Source of the DNA: Streptomyces sp. CBMA123
GTDB taxonomy: Bacteria; Actinomycetota; Actinomycetes; Streptomycetales; Streptomycetaceae
Reading direction: 5' to 3'
Assembly: GCF_014596465.1 (NCBI RefSeq)
Contig: NZ_MECK01000101.1
Coordinates: forward strand, 1 to 64,000
Length of the DNA stretch: 64,000 nt
The translations under genes were made by a program, and so were the position numbers. Shown in pieces: positions 33,015-41,394 of the stretch (position 1 is the stretch's first letter; every line of letters starts with the position of its first letter). The notes under the pieces are model-generated. The model was given only the letters and a program-made list of their open reading frames with translations. It was not told the origin of the DNA and ran no database searches.

Positions 33015-34127
33015 TCAGGCTCCCAGCTCACGGACGGAACGCGCCAGCTCCTCGGTGAACTCCCGCCCACTCAAGGTCAGTTCGCCGCAGTCCAGCAGAG
33101 TTGCGGACGCCGCCAGAGTGTGCGCCCGCCAACAGGCGAACTCCCGTTCCGCGCGGGCCGGTTCGCTCACCCCGGCAGCCGCCTCGGCATACCAGAAGGA
33201 GGCCACTCCCAGGTGCGCGTACGCCCCCTGGAGCAGCGCGCCGACCGGGCGCGGATCGGGCCGCCAGGGAGCGCGGTAGACCGCCGGACCGTTCGGCCGG
33301 TGCAGCGGCACGAGGTCCAGCAGGGCGCCGAGTTGGACGTGCAGGAACTCGTGCACCAGGGCCAGTGCGAGCAGCACCGGATCGGCCGGCAGTGAGGCCG
33401 CCACCGCGCCGTACGCCCGCCGGGCGGCGGCGCTCACCGCCTCCCCGCCGGGTGCCGGACGCAGCGGCACCACGACGGCGACGCATGCCGCCACCGCCTC
33501 CGCGTGCCGCCGGTGGCGGCGCACCAGGATCTCCCAGGCCTCCGCCAACCGCTCTGTCCACGGCAGCAGTTCGGCGGCGGACAGCGGACCGACCGGGGGC
33601 CGCCCGTAGTCCACCCGGCGCGGACCGAGGTGGTCGACCAGCGGTGTCCACCGCAACCCGTCGCACTCCAGGTCGAGCACCTGACCGGCGTCCGCCCGAA
33701 GGAACTCGCCCAGCCCGTCCAGCGGCGCCGCCGAGCCCAGCGCCAGCGCGCGCAGGCACTCGGCCGCCCAGGCGTCCAACTCCGGCCGCAGCAGCACCTC
33801 TTCCCAGCGCGCCCGGTCGGCCCGCTGGAGCGCGCAGACCTCACCGTAGGCCTCCCGGTAGGCCTCGTCCCGCGGCGCCGCCCGGCGCAGCGCCAGCAGC
33901 AGCAGCGCCCGTTTGCTCAACTGCCCTGCCCGTAGCAGTTGGACGGCCTCCGGACCGCCGCGCGCGCCGGCGATCGCCCGGAAGGTGGCCCGGTCCAGAC
34001 CGTGCCGCGGCAGCCCGTCGGGACCGTTCCCGGCGGCGCCTCCCGTGCCGCCACCACACCCGTCCGCGCCGTTCCCCCGCGCACCCCGCGCGCCCGGCAC
34101 CCCGGCCGCCACCGCCTCACCCGTCAC
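33015..34127 (-). CDS. Stand-alone HExxH-type peptide beta-hydroxylase
   Basis: A 370-residue protein homologous to the C-terminal half of FxsB1. It has HEFLH at 259-263, then APWRPDPRPVGALLQGAYAH with the third conserved His at about 305, at the same spacing as in FxsB1. Related proteins are 2-oxoglutarate-dependent peptide hydroxylases using HExxH. The first 45 residues are Gly-rich and probably disordered. The GTG at 34127 has GGAGAGGA at good spacing. It follows fxsB2 by 160 bases and probably completes the split maturase system. Confidence 0.85.
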   Translation of the reverse strand: MTGEAVAAGVPGARGARGNGADGCGGGTGGAAGNGPDGLPRHGLDRATFRAIAGARGGPEAVQLLRAGQLSKRALLLLALRRAAPRDEAYREAYGEVCALQRADRARWEEVLLRPELDAWAAECLRALALGSAAPLDGLGEFLRADAGQVLDLECDGLRWTPLVDHLGPRRVDYGRPPVGPLSAAELLPWTERLAEAWEILVRRHRRHAEAVAACVAVVVPLRPAPGGEAVSAAARRAYGAVAASLPADPVLLALALVHEFLHVQLGALLDLVPLHRPNGPAVYRAPWRPDPRPVGALLQGAYAHLGVASFWYAEAAAGVSEPARAEREFACWRAHTLAASATLLDCGELTLSGREFTEELARSVRELGA

Positions 34128-34287
34128 CGGTCCGTCCTCTCCCGAAGGCCCCTGAATGGCCGGGCGGCCGCCCGGTCCGCCCGCAGTCTCCCCCGCGCGG
34201 CGCCGGCTCGGCCGGTCCGGCCTCGCGCATGACCCGCACGGGTGAGCCCGGCACCACCGACGACGCCCCGCTACCGACGACGCCCCG

Positions 34288-35457
34288 CTACCGGCGCTGC
34301 CCGACCCCGGCCAGCTCCGCCACCCCGGCCCGCAGCCGCCGCGCGATGTGCCGGATCAGCCGGTCCATGTCCGCGCAGTACACCGACGGGTGCGCGAAGC
34401 CGTCGCCCGCGTACCGGTGGGCGTAGAGGCCGCCACCGCAGACCCTGACCAGCGGGCAGGCCACGCACTCCGGCCCCAGCCCGTCGAGCCCGCGCTGGCG
34501 GGCCCGGAAGGCGGGGTGGGCCGCGGCCTCCGCGAAGCCGTGCCGCCACACGTCCAGGCCCGTTCCGGCGGCCCCGTGGTACGCCACCTTGAGGCTGTCG
34601 GCCTGCTCGATGGTGCCGTCCGCCTCGACCACCACCAGGTCCACCGGCGCCAGCCCGACCGCCTCGCTGGCCGCCCTACCGCCGAGCAGCAGGACGGACA
34701 GCTCCTCGAACAGCCGCACCCCGGTCTCCCGGTACGGCGCGTCGTACCAGCGGTCGAAGGCTGCGGTCAGCCACTGCCCGTACGGTGCCGGGTCGGTGCC
34801 CGGGGGCGGCGCGAGCGGCAGGCTGCGTCGCACGCCGGCCGGCTGCTCCTGCCAGGTGGCGTGCGGCAGCAGCAGGTCGAGCCGCGGCGGGGCGAACTCC
34901 AGCAGAGCCTCGTAGGTGGCGACCGGGTCGGCGGCCAGGTCGACCACGCACAGCAGCCCGGCGAACAGCTCCCGGTGCCGGTCCGAGCCGAGCAGCCGTA
35001 CCGCCGCCGCGGTCCGCTGCCAGCTGCCCGCGCCGGTGGGCAGCCGCCGGTGCCGGTCGTGGTCGGCCCGGGTGCCGTCCAGCGAGACCGCCACGCCGAC
35101 CCGGTACCGGTGCAGCACGTCGAGCAGGGCCGGCTCGTCCAGCAGTCGTAGTCCGTTGGTCTGCAGGCTGAACCGCACCCGGGGCCCGGCACCGGCCAAC
35201 TCGGCCAGCAGGCCGTCCAGATGGGCCGCTCCGACGAGCAGCGGCTCACCGCCGTGCAGCACCACGGAGACCTCGTCGAGCCCCTGCGCGGCCGCGTGCT
35301 CGGCGATCCGCCGGGCGGTGCGGCGGACGGTCGCCAGTTCCATCCGCCGCGGCCGGTCGCGCCAGCTCTGGTCGGCGCCCTCGTACATGTAGCAGTAGTC
35401 GCAGGCCAGGTTGCAACGGCTGTGGATCTTCAGCAGGAACTGCCGGAACGGCACCAT
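34288..35457 (-). CDS. fxsB: FxsB radical SAM/SPASM cyclophane maturase, stand-alone
   Basis: A 389-residue protein equivalent to the first half of FxsB1. It has CNLACDYC (Cys15, 19, 22), VVLHGGEPLLVG, and SPASM residues in CVACPLVRVCGGGLYAHRYA and SVYCAD. It ends where the hydroxylase domain begins in the fused enzyme. The ATG at 35457 begins MVPFRQFLLKIHSRC and aligns with FxsB1; the ribosome site is weak. It lies 53 bases after fxsT2. A 17-bp direct repeat (ACCGACGACGCCCCGCT twice) covers its stop codon. The probable substrate is FxsA2 at the head of the same unit. Confidence 0.9.
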   Translation of the reverse strand: MVPFRQFLLKIHSRCNLACDYCYMYEGADQSWRDRPRRMELATVRRTARRIAEHAAAQGLDEVSVVLHGGEPLLVGAAHLDGLLAELAGAGPRVRFSLQTNGLRLLDEPALLDVLHRYRVGVAVSLDGTRADHDRHRRLPTGAGSWQRTAAAVRLLGSDRHRELFAGLLCVVDLAADPVATYEALLEFAPPRLDLLLPHATWQEQPAGVRRSLPLAPPPGTDPAPYGQWLTAAFDRWYDAPYRETGVRLFEELSVLLLGGRAASEAVGLAPVDLVVVEADGTIEQADSLKVAYHGAAGTGLDVWRHGFAEAAAHPAFRARQRGLDGLGPECVACPLVRVCGGGLYAHRYAGDGFAHPSVYCADMDRLIRHIARRLRAGVAELAGVGQRR

Positions 35458-35510
35458 GCGCGTGAACCTAGCACCGCCCCGCAAGATCGCTGACCGTCCG
35501 TCACCGTCCG

Positions 35511-38500
35511 TCACACGTGGGGTGGCTCCACGTCCGAGTCGAGCCGGGTGCCCGCCTTCACGGCGACCGTGGTCGGGTGTTCCTCCCCCAGCGTGACCCT
35601 GGCCCGTCGGATGCAGTCCGCCCGCAGGTCGGCGGCCCGCTCGGTCTCCCCGAGCGCCGCGAGCGTCAGCGACAGGTTGGAGTTGATGCCGATGGAGTCG
35701 TAGTGGTCCGGGCCGAGCGCCTCGGTCATCAGCGGCGCCGCCTCCTGCTCCAGGACGAGCGCGGCCCGGATCTCCCCGCCCAGCGCCAGGTCGTTCGCGT
35801 GGTTCATCATCGCGATCGGGATGTAGAGGTGGTGGGCGCCGAGGACGGTCCGGAACTGCGCCAGCGTGCGCGCGGACAGCTCCCGTGCCTCTTCGATCCG
35901 CCCGGCCAGCCGCAGGTAGACCGAGAGGTTGTTGGCGCCGGCCAGAGTGACCGGGTGGTCCTCGCCCAGGTAGTCGCGGTAACGCGCGAGCGCCCGTTCG
36001 GCCAGCGGGACGGCCCGGTCGGTGTCGCCGAGCGCGTTGTAGTCGCTGGCCAGGTTGGTGGCGGCGGCCAGGGTGTCGGGGTGTTCGGCGCCGTTGATGT
36101 CCAGGTAGCGCTGGTAGATGTCCTCGTCGATCTCCAGAGCCTCGTGGTAGCGCCCGGCCCGGCGCAGCGCCACGGCGAGGTTCTTGCGGGCGCGCAGGGT
36201 GTCGGTGTGGTTGTCGCCGATGGTCTGCTGGTAGATCCGGACGGTCTCCTCCAGCAGGTCCAGCGCCTCCCGCAGCCGCCCGGTCTCGCGCAGGTCGCGG
36301 GCGTAGTTGGAGGCGGAGGACAGCGCGTACAGGCTGTGCGCGCCGAGGGCGTCGCGCTGCTGGAGGTAGTTGCTGCGGTGCCGTTCCAGCGCGGCGTAGC
36401 GGTCGCCGGCCAGGTAGTCGGAGACGGCGAGGTTGTTGGTGATCATCAGGGTGCGCGGGTGGTCCGGCCCGAGGGTGCGCCGGGCCGCGTCCAGGGTCCT
36501 GCGGTCGAGTGCCCGGGCCTCGTCGTAGCGGCCGAGGAAGCGCAGGTCGGCGCCGAGGCTGTTGGCGACGGCAAGGGTGTGCGAGTGCTCCGGGCCCAGG
36601 GTCGCGGTGAACCGCTCCAGGATGTCCCGGTCCATCTCGTACGCCTCCTGGAGGGCGCCCTGGGAGCGGCGGATGTTGCTCAGCTGGGTACGCAGCATGA
36701 GGGTCTGGGCGTCGTTGTCGACGTCGAAGTCGGGCCCGCCGTAGCCGTCCTCGCGCCAGTGTTCCAGGGTCCGTTCGGCGAGTTCCCGGCCGGACTCGTG
36801 CAGGCTGCGCTTCCACTGGTAGCGGACCGAGTCGATGATCCACTGTCGGACGTCCTCGTCGGCGCTGTCGAGCGCGCCGGACGGCCAGAGGTGGGGCAGG
36901 AGTTCGGCGTACTCGGTCCAGTTGGCGGGGATGTCCGGGTCGCCGGGGTTGGCGGTGGCCAGGGCCGCGTGCACCACGCCGCGCAGCTCGGCCTGCCGCT
37001 CCTCCTCGACCTGGTCCCGGAGCACGGCCTGGACCAGCCGGTGCACGGTGATGGTCTCGCTGCCCTGGTCGGTGCGGGCGAGCCCGAACCGGTTGATGGC
37101 GCGCAGGAACTCGCCGATCGCCAGCTTGTCGCGGGGGGCGCGCGGGGGCAGTCGCAGGGCCCGGGTGACGGCCCGGCTGTAGAGCAGCTGCATCGGGATG
37201 GCGTCCGGGCCGAAGAAGGCGCAGATCTCCAGGATCTGGGCGGCCGGGGCGTTCATCCGGCGCAGTTCCTCGACCGAGATGCGCCAGGTGGCGGCGGCGG
37301 AGTGGGGGTACTCGGCGGGGCGCAGCCGGGTGCGCTCCAGCATCTCGGTGAGTTCGCCGTCGAGGAGTTCGAGGTACGTGGCGATCGGCATCGACGTCTC
37401 CTGGAGCCAGACGGCGGCCTGGCCGACGGCGAGCGGGAGGTCGCCGAGACGGTGCGCGACCTGCTCGGCGTCCTCCGGGGAGAGGCCGTTGTTGAAGCGG
37501 CGCAGCAGCCGGACGCTCTCCTCGCGCAGGAAGACGTCGACCTCGACCAGGCCGGCGTGCCGGGCCCAACCCTGGTTGCGCGAGGTGATCAGCACGTGTC
37601 CGCCGGAGGAGGAGCCGCCGGGCTGCCATGGGGCGAGTTCCTCGGGGGTGCCGGCGTTGTCGAAGACCAGCAGCCAGCGGCGGTACGGCTGGCCGCGGCG
37701 CAGCGCGTCGAGGACGGCGGCGGCGGTGTGCGCGACGTCGTCGCTGGTCGGCACGCCGAGCCGGGGGGCGAGTTCGGCGAGCTTCTGCGGGATGTTGGCG
37801 GGCTCCTCGGCGGGCACCCACCAGATGACGTCGTAGGCGGACTTGAAGCGGTGCGCGTACTCGGCGGCGATCTGGGACTTGCCGGCGCCGCCGAAGCCGT
37901 AGAGGACCTGGCTGAGGACAGCGGCGGGTCCGCCGGTGAAGCGGTTGCGGAGCAGTTCGAGCAGCTTTCCGCGGCCGATGAAGGCGGCGTTGCGCGAGGG
38001 CGCCTCCTGGACCTGCGGGGCGGTGCCGGGGAAGCGCGCCGGGGCGATGAACTCGCCGCTGTCGGAGTCGAACTGGCGGTTGCTGCCGGGCGGCGGGCCG
38101 AGTTCGCCGTACAGCTGGGCCTCGGCCGCGGTGCCGGAGGAGCGGATCAGGTCGGGCACCGCCTGGCCGACGAACGGGCGGGGCACCGGCTCATCCGAGT
38201 CCTGCAGTCGCAGTGCGACCAACGCCGAGGCCCCGGAAAGCAGTTCGCGCCCCTGGAGGAGCTGCCAGACCTCGCCGGCCCGGGGCAGCGCGGTGTACTC
38301 GGGCGAGAGCAGGGCGAGCAGCCGGCCCTGGCCGTCGAGCGGCCCGGCGACCTCCGGCGGCCGCTGGCCGGTGTGCGGCTCGGCGGCGTTGTGCAGGGAG
38401 GTCTGGTAACCGAAGCGGGTGAGGGTGGCGGCCGCCCACTCGGCCCACATCCGGTCCTCGGGCGCATAGCTGACAAAGACCTGGCGGGGCACCGCCCGGG

Positions 38501-39527
38501 CGGAGCGCAGGTAGGCGCCGTACAGCCGGCGGCGGGCCTCGGAGGTGAGCGGGCGCAGCGAGCGGACCCGCCCGTCGGTGATCCACTCGGCCAGCCGCTC
38601 GAAGGCGTTGAGCAGGCTGCGCGCTTCCTGCGGGCGGTCGGCGACGGTGGCCGGCACCTCCTCGTAGGCGTAGAACGGCTTGTACGGCACCTCGACGTCG
38701 GCCCAGTAGGCGGCCCGGCGGTCCCCGGGCAGCCAGCGGCCGAGGTAGGGGGCGAAGGCCTCGCGGGCGAAGTCCCGTCCGGCTTCGAGGCGTTCCTGCT
38801 CGGCGTCCTCGACCCGCATCGGCACCGGCAGCACGCGGATGGCCCGCTCCTCGGCCTCGGCGATGGCCTTGGCGGCGTCCACGCCGCCGCGGATGTTCTG
38901 GGCGCTGAAGGTGAAGCAGTCGACCACGGTGTCGGGCATCAGGACGGTGCAGATGCCGGAGGTGTCGCTGACGCCGGTGCGGCTGTCGATGAGCACGTAG
39001 TCGTAGGCGCGGGCCCAGCGTTCGCGCAGCTCGCGCAGGAACTCGCCGCCGCGGATGTCCCGACCGTGGTAGAAGCTGCGCCAGTTGAAGCTGGTGACGG
39101 CGGCCGCGTAGGCGGCGTTCTGCCGGCCGGCGGGCAGGAAGTCGAGCCGGCCGCCGGCCGGCAGATCGAGGGCGAGGCCGCAGAGGTAGCCGTCCAGCCT
39201 CCCGGGTTCGTCCAGCCAGGCGGCCGGGGGCAGGCCGGTCGGCCCGGTGGCGGAGGGCAGTGCCTGTTTGACGTAGGAGCGCAGCAGGTCGATCAGGCCG
39301 TCGGTGGAGTGGAGTTCGGGGTCGACCAGCAGCGGGTGGTAGTAGCGGTGCAGGCCGGGGGCCTCCAGGTCCCAGTCGACCACCAGGACGCTCAGGCCCC
39401 GGCTGGCGAGGATCCAGCCGACGTTGGCGAGTGCCATGGTCCGGCCGGTGCCGCCTTTGAACGAGTAGAACGTGACGACCGTCCCCGGTCCGCCGCGCCC
39501 CGGCTCCGTGCCTGGCTCAGTACTCAT
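35511..39527 (-). CDS. fxsT: FxSxx-COOH system ParA/TIR/NB-ARC/TPR protein, copy 2
   Basis: A 1338-residue paralogue of the protein at 12290-16288 with the same order. The ParA-like ATPase has KGGTGRT at 24-30 and DYVLIDSRTGVSD. The TIR-like region starts VFVSYAPEDRMWAEW at about residue 370. The NB-ARC P-loop is GFGGAGKSQ at about 560 with SRNQGW. A long TPR array fills the last 450 residues. In the TIR-like part the putative catalytic Glu position seems to be Gln (EVWQLL), unlike copy 1. The ATG overlaps the fxsC2 stop as ATGA. It probably senses the RiPP or its state and may signal through the TIR partner; this is inference. Confidence 0.88.
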   Translation of the reverse strand: MSTEPGTEPGRGGPGTVVTFYSFKGGTGRTMALANVGWILASRGLSVLVVDWDLEAPGLHRYYHPLLVDPELHSTDGLIDLLRSYVKQALPSATGPTGLPPAAWLDEPGRLDGYLCGLALDLPAGGRLDFLPAGRQNAAYAAAVTSFNWRSFYHGRDIRGGEFLRELRERWARAYDYVLIDSRTGVSDTSGICTVLMPDTVVDCFTFSAQNIRGGVDAAKAIAEAEERAIRVLPVPMRVEDAEQERLEAGRDFAREAFAPYLGRWLPGDRRAAYWADVEVPYKPFYAYEEVPATVADRPQEARSLLNAFERLAEWITDGRVRSLRPLTSEARRRLYGAYLRSARAVPRQVFVSYAPEDRMWAEWAAATLTRFGYQTSLHNAAEPHTGQRPPEVAGPLDGQGRLLALLSPEYTALPRAGEVWQLLQGRELLSGASALVALRLQDSDEPVPRPFVGQAVPDLIRSSGTAAEAQLYGELGPPPGSNRQFDSDSGEFIAPARFPGTAPQVQEAPSRNAAFIGRGKLLELLRNRFTGGPAAVLSQVLYGFGGAGKSQIAAEYAHRFKSAYDVIWWVPAEEPANIPQKLAELAPRLGVPTSDDVAHTAAAVLDALRRGQPYRRWLLVFDNAGTPEELAPWQPGGSSSGGHVLITSRNQGWARHAGLVEVDVFLREESVRLLRRFNNGLSPEDAEQVAHRLGDLPLAVGQAAVWLQETSMPIATYLELLDGELTEMLERTRLRPAEYPHSAAATWRISVEELRRMNAPAAQILEICAFFGPDAIPMQLLYSRAVTRALRLPPRAPRDKLAIGEFLRAINRFGLARTDQGSETITVHRLVQAVLRDQVEEERQAELRGVVHAALATANPGDPDIPANWTEYAELLPHLWPSGALDSADEDVRQWIIDSVRYQWKRSLHESGRELAERTLEHWREDGYGGPDFDVDNDAQTLMLRTQLSNIRRSQGALQEAYEMDRDILERFTATLGPEHSHTLAVANSLGADLRFLGRYDEARALDRRTLDAARRTLGPDHPRTLMITNNLAVSDYLAGDRYAALERHRSNYLQQRDALGAHSLYALSSASNYARDLRETGRLREALDLLEETVRIYQQTIGDNHTDTLRARKNLAVALRRAGRYHEALEIDEDIYQRYLDINGAEHPDTLAAATNLASDYNALGDTDRAVPLAERALARYRDYLGEDHPVTLAGANNLSVYLRLAGRIEEARELSARTLAQFRTVLGAHHLYIPIAMMNHANDLALGGEIRAALVLEQEAAPLMTEALGPDHYDSIGINSNLSLTLAALGETERAADLRADCIRRARVTLGEEHPTTVAVKAGTRLDSDVEPPHV

Positions 39528-40921
39528 CGTCCGTCTCCCCTCAGCGGGACAGAGCCGTCATGGCCGCCCGGGCGCTGGCCGGGCACGTCCTTCGGTGTCG
39601 GATCCGGATCGCGGCGCGCGGACGGGCTGCGCGGCGGACCGGAGGGGCTCGGCGGGCCGGCCGGGATGGCCAGACCGGGCATGTCCGGGCCGCCGCCCGG
39701 GCCGAAGCCGAAGGCATCGCCGCCATCGTCCCCCCAATCCAAGTTGTCGTCCATGAGCTTGTTCTGGGCGACCGTCACCATGATGGCGAGGTCACTGTCG
39801 AAGCTCTCCTGGCTCACTTTCACCCGGAACAAGTGCTCCGGGTCACGCCGGCGCAGCCAGTTGCGGCGGAACACCCCGCGCACGCCCGCCCACGGCGCTT
39901 CGCGCTCCCCGTCCGGGTCGTTGCCGCCGATCGGCACCACGACGCCGGTGACCGGGTGGTTCTGGTCGTCGTACTCGCGCAGGGCATGCCGATAGCGCTC
40001 GCGCTCGGCCGCCCACGGGTCCACCAGCAGGACGCTGACCTGGCTGTCCTCCCGGGCCTGGTCGAGCTTCTCGCCGAGCCCGGCGCCGATCTCCTCCAAC
40101 GTGGTGGTGTGCCCGGCGTTGGTGATCACCCGCTGGGCGCGCGAGGCCAGCGAGGGCTGGGCGGGCGGGTAGAACGGCGCCCAGTGCCACGGCCTGGCCC
40201 CGTACCAGCCGCCCACGTACGCGCCGCCCTCGGCGGCGGCCTCCGAGGCCCGGCCCGCCGCGATGAACAGCCGCACCATGCCAGGCTCGGCGGTGGGCGC
40301 GGGCGCGGCCGGCCCGGGAAAGTAGCCACGGACGGCGTCGAGGTCGAACTCGGGCAGTTCGGCGAGCCGCCGCACGGCCGCGTCCCGGATCCGCCCGGCG
40401 ACCACCCGGACGACCTGCCGGTAGGCGTCCTGCTGGGCGGTGCGCAGCAGCGCGCGCAGGCCGTGCCGGGCGTAGGCGTCGCCCATGTCCGGCTGGGCCC
40501 ACTGGATCTTGGTGACCTCGGTGACGAGGTCCCCGGGCGCGACCGGCTCCCAGAGCACCGGGATCAGCGCCGAGACCAGTTCCCCGGTCTCCTCGTGGTG
40601 GCGTCGGACCCTGCCGCGGAAGGCCGTCCACTCCTTGCCGCAGTACAGGCTGGCGAAGTAAGCCGGGGAGTAGAGCGCGACCATGGTCCGGCTGCGGCCG
40701 AGCATCAGCGCGAGCTTCTCGGCCCATTCGTCGCCCAGGCGCAGCCGTTCGGTGTCCCGGAAGGCGAGTTCGTAGGCCTGGACGGCCGGTCCGATGATGC
40801 GCCCGAGTTCGTCCCTCAGGTCGTTGAAGAACTGGTCGACGAAGGCGTCCTCCGCCTCGAAGTCCCGACGCGCGTAGCTGAAGAAGAAGTACGGCCGCTG
40901 CTGCTGTTCCCGCTCACTCAC
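39524..40921 (-). CDS. fxsC: TIR-like protein FxsC, copy 2
   Basis: A 465-residue cytoplasmic protein. A TIR-like domain occupies about residues 8-200 (PYFFFSYARRDFEAED, ALYSPAYFASLYCGKEWTAF, with Glu conserved after the Cys). A second flavodoxin-like part has VSVLLVDPWAAERERYRHAL. The tail is Pro/Gly/Asp-rich and disordered. The GTG at 40921 has GGGGGGA upstream. The in-frame ATG at 40975 lacks a ribosome site. It lies 133 bases downstream of the precursor fxsA2 and is coupled to fxsT2. Confidence 0.85.
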   Translation of the reverse strand: MSEREQQQRPYFFFSYARRDFEAEDAFVDQFFNDLRDELGRIIGPAVQAYELAFRDTERLRLGDEWAEKLALMLGRSRTMVALYSPAYFASLYCGKEWTAFRGRVRRHHEETGELVSALIPVLWEPVAPGDLVTEVTKIQWAQPDMGDAYARHGLRALLRTAQQDAYRQVVRVVAGRIRDAAVRRLAELPEFDLDAVRGYFPGPAAPAPTAEPGMVRLFIAAGRASEAAAEGGAYVGGWYGARPWHWAPFYPPAQPSLASRAQRVITNAGHTTTLEEIGAGLGEKLDQAREDSQVSVLLVDPWAAERERYRHALREYDDQNHPVTGVVVPIGGNDPDGEREAPWAGVRGVFRRNWLRRRDPEHLFRVKVSQESFDSDLAIMVTVAQNKLMDDNLDWGDDGGDAFGFGPGGGPDMPGLAIPAGPPSPSGPPRSPSARRDPDPTPKDVPGQRPGGHDGSVPLRGDGR

Positions 40922-41006
40922 CTGTTCCCCCCGACCCTGACGGTGCCGTGACGGCGCTGGTTTCTTACCCAGCATGTCGTGAACCGCACCAGGGCGGCGG
41001 GGAGTT

Positions 41007-41025
41007 GGGCCGTTTCGTGCGGCCC
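41007..41025 (-). promoter_or_regulatory. Small hairpin between fxsA2 and fxsC2
   Basis: GGGCCG (41007-41012) and CGGCCC (41020-41025) can form a 6-bp stem with a 7-base loop in the 133-base space after the precursor gene. Such hairpins often let a RiPP precursor be made in excess over downstream genes. The stem is short, so this is tentative. Confidence 0.3.
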
Positions 41026-41054
41026 GCGGGGTTTAGCCGACGGTCAGCGGCGGA

Positions 41055-41249
41055 TCACCGGAGTTCGAGTGCCGACTGGAAGGCGGCGAGCGGCTCCGCG
41101 CCGGGGGTCAGGGCGTCCGCCACGACCCGGCGCAGCAGGTCGCCGAGCACGGTGTCCGGCAGGGCGTCGAGTTCGTCGAGCGGCAGGGCGGCGACGTCGA
41201 CCAGGTCGGAGTCGAGTCCAGCGGCGGTTTCCGCACCGGTGACGCCCAT
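41055..41249 (-). CDS. fxsA: FxS-type RiPP precursor FxsA2 with extended tail
   Basis: A 64-residue precursor peptide. An acidic helical leader (DVAALPLDELDALPDTVLGD) is followed by PLAAFQSALELR. Phe57-Gln58-Ser59 are at the same residue numbers as in FxsA1 and in the same AAFxS setting, but five residues follow the Ser instead of two. The ATG at 41249 has GAGGGA very close upstream. The longer GTG start at 41276 has no ribosome site. It is first in a unit with fxsC2, fxsT2, fxsB2 and the separate hydroxylase. Confidence 0.85.
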   Translation of the reverse strand: MGVTGAETAAGLDSDLVDVAALPLDELDALPDTVLGDLLRRVVADALTPGAEPLAAFQSALELR

Positions 41250-41324
41250 CAGTCCCTCACTCGATCGTGCCGGCACAGCGGGCTGCCGGCCGGAAAATCA
41301 TCGACCCAGGTCCGCGACGCGCAC

Positions 41325-41354
41325 ATTCTACACAAAACGGTGACGGTGCGTCAG
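41325..41354 (-). promoter_or_regulatory. Sigma-70-like promoter of the fxs unit
   Basis: On the minus strand CTGACG (-35, complement of 41349-41354) is followed by an 18-base spacer and TAGAAT (-10, complement of 41325-41330). This is a near-consensus HrdB-type promoter about 70 bases upstream of fxsA2, in an AT-richer patch. Confidence 0.7.
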
Positions 41355-41394
41355 GTGCGGCCTGGCGCCGCGCCCGGCCGGATCCCGCCGGACG

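Noticed and set aside
35517..39995. 1492-codon frame antisense to fxsT2 and fxsC2
   Set aside because: Composition is typical of a shadow frame and the sense strand has unmistakable P-loops and TPRs.
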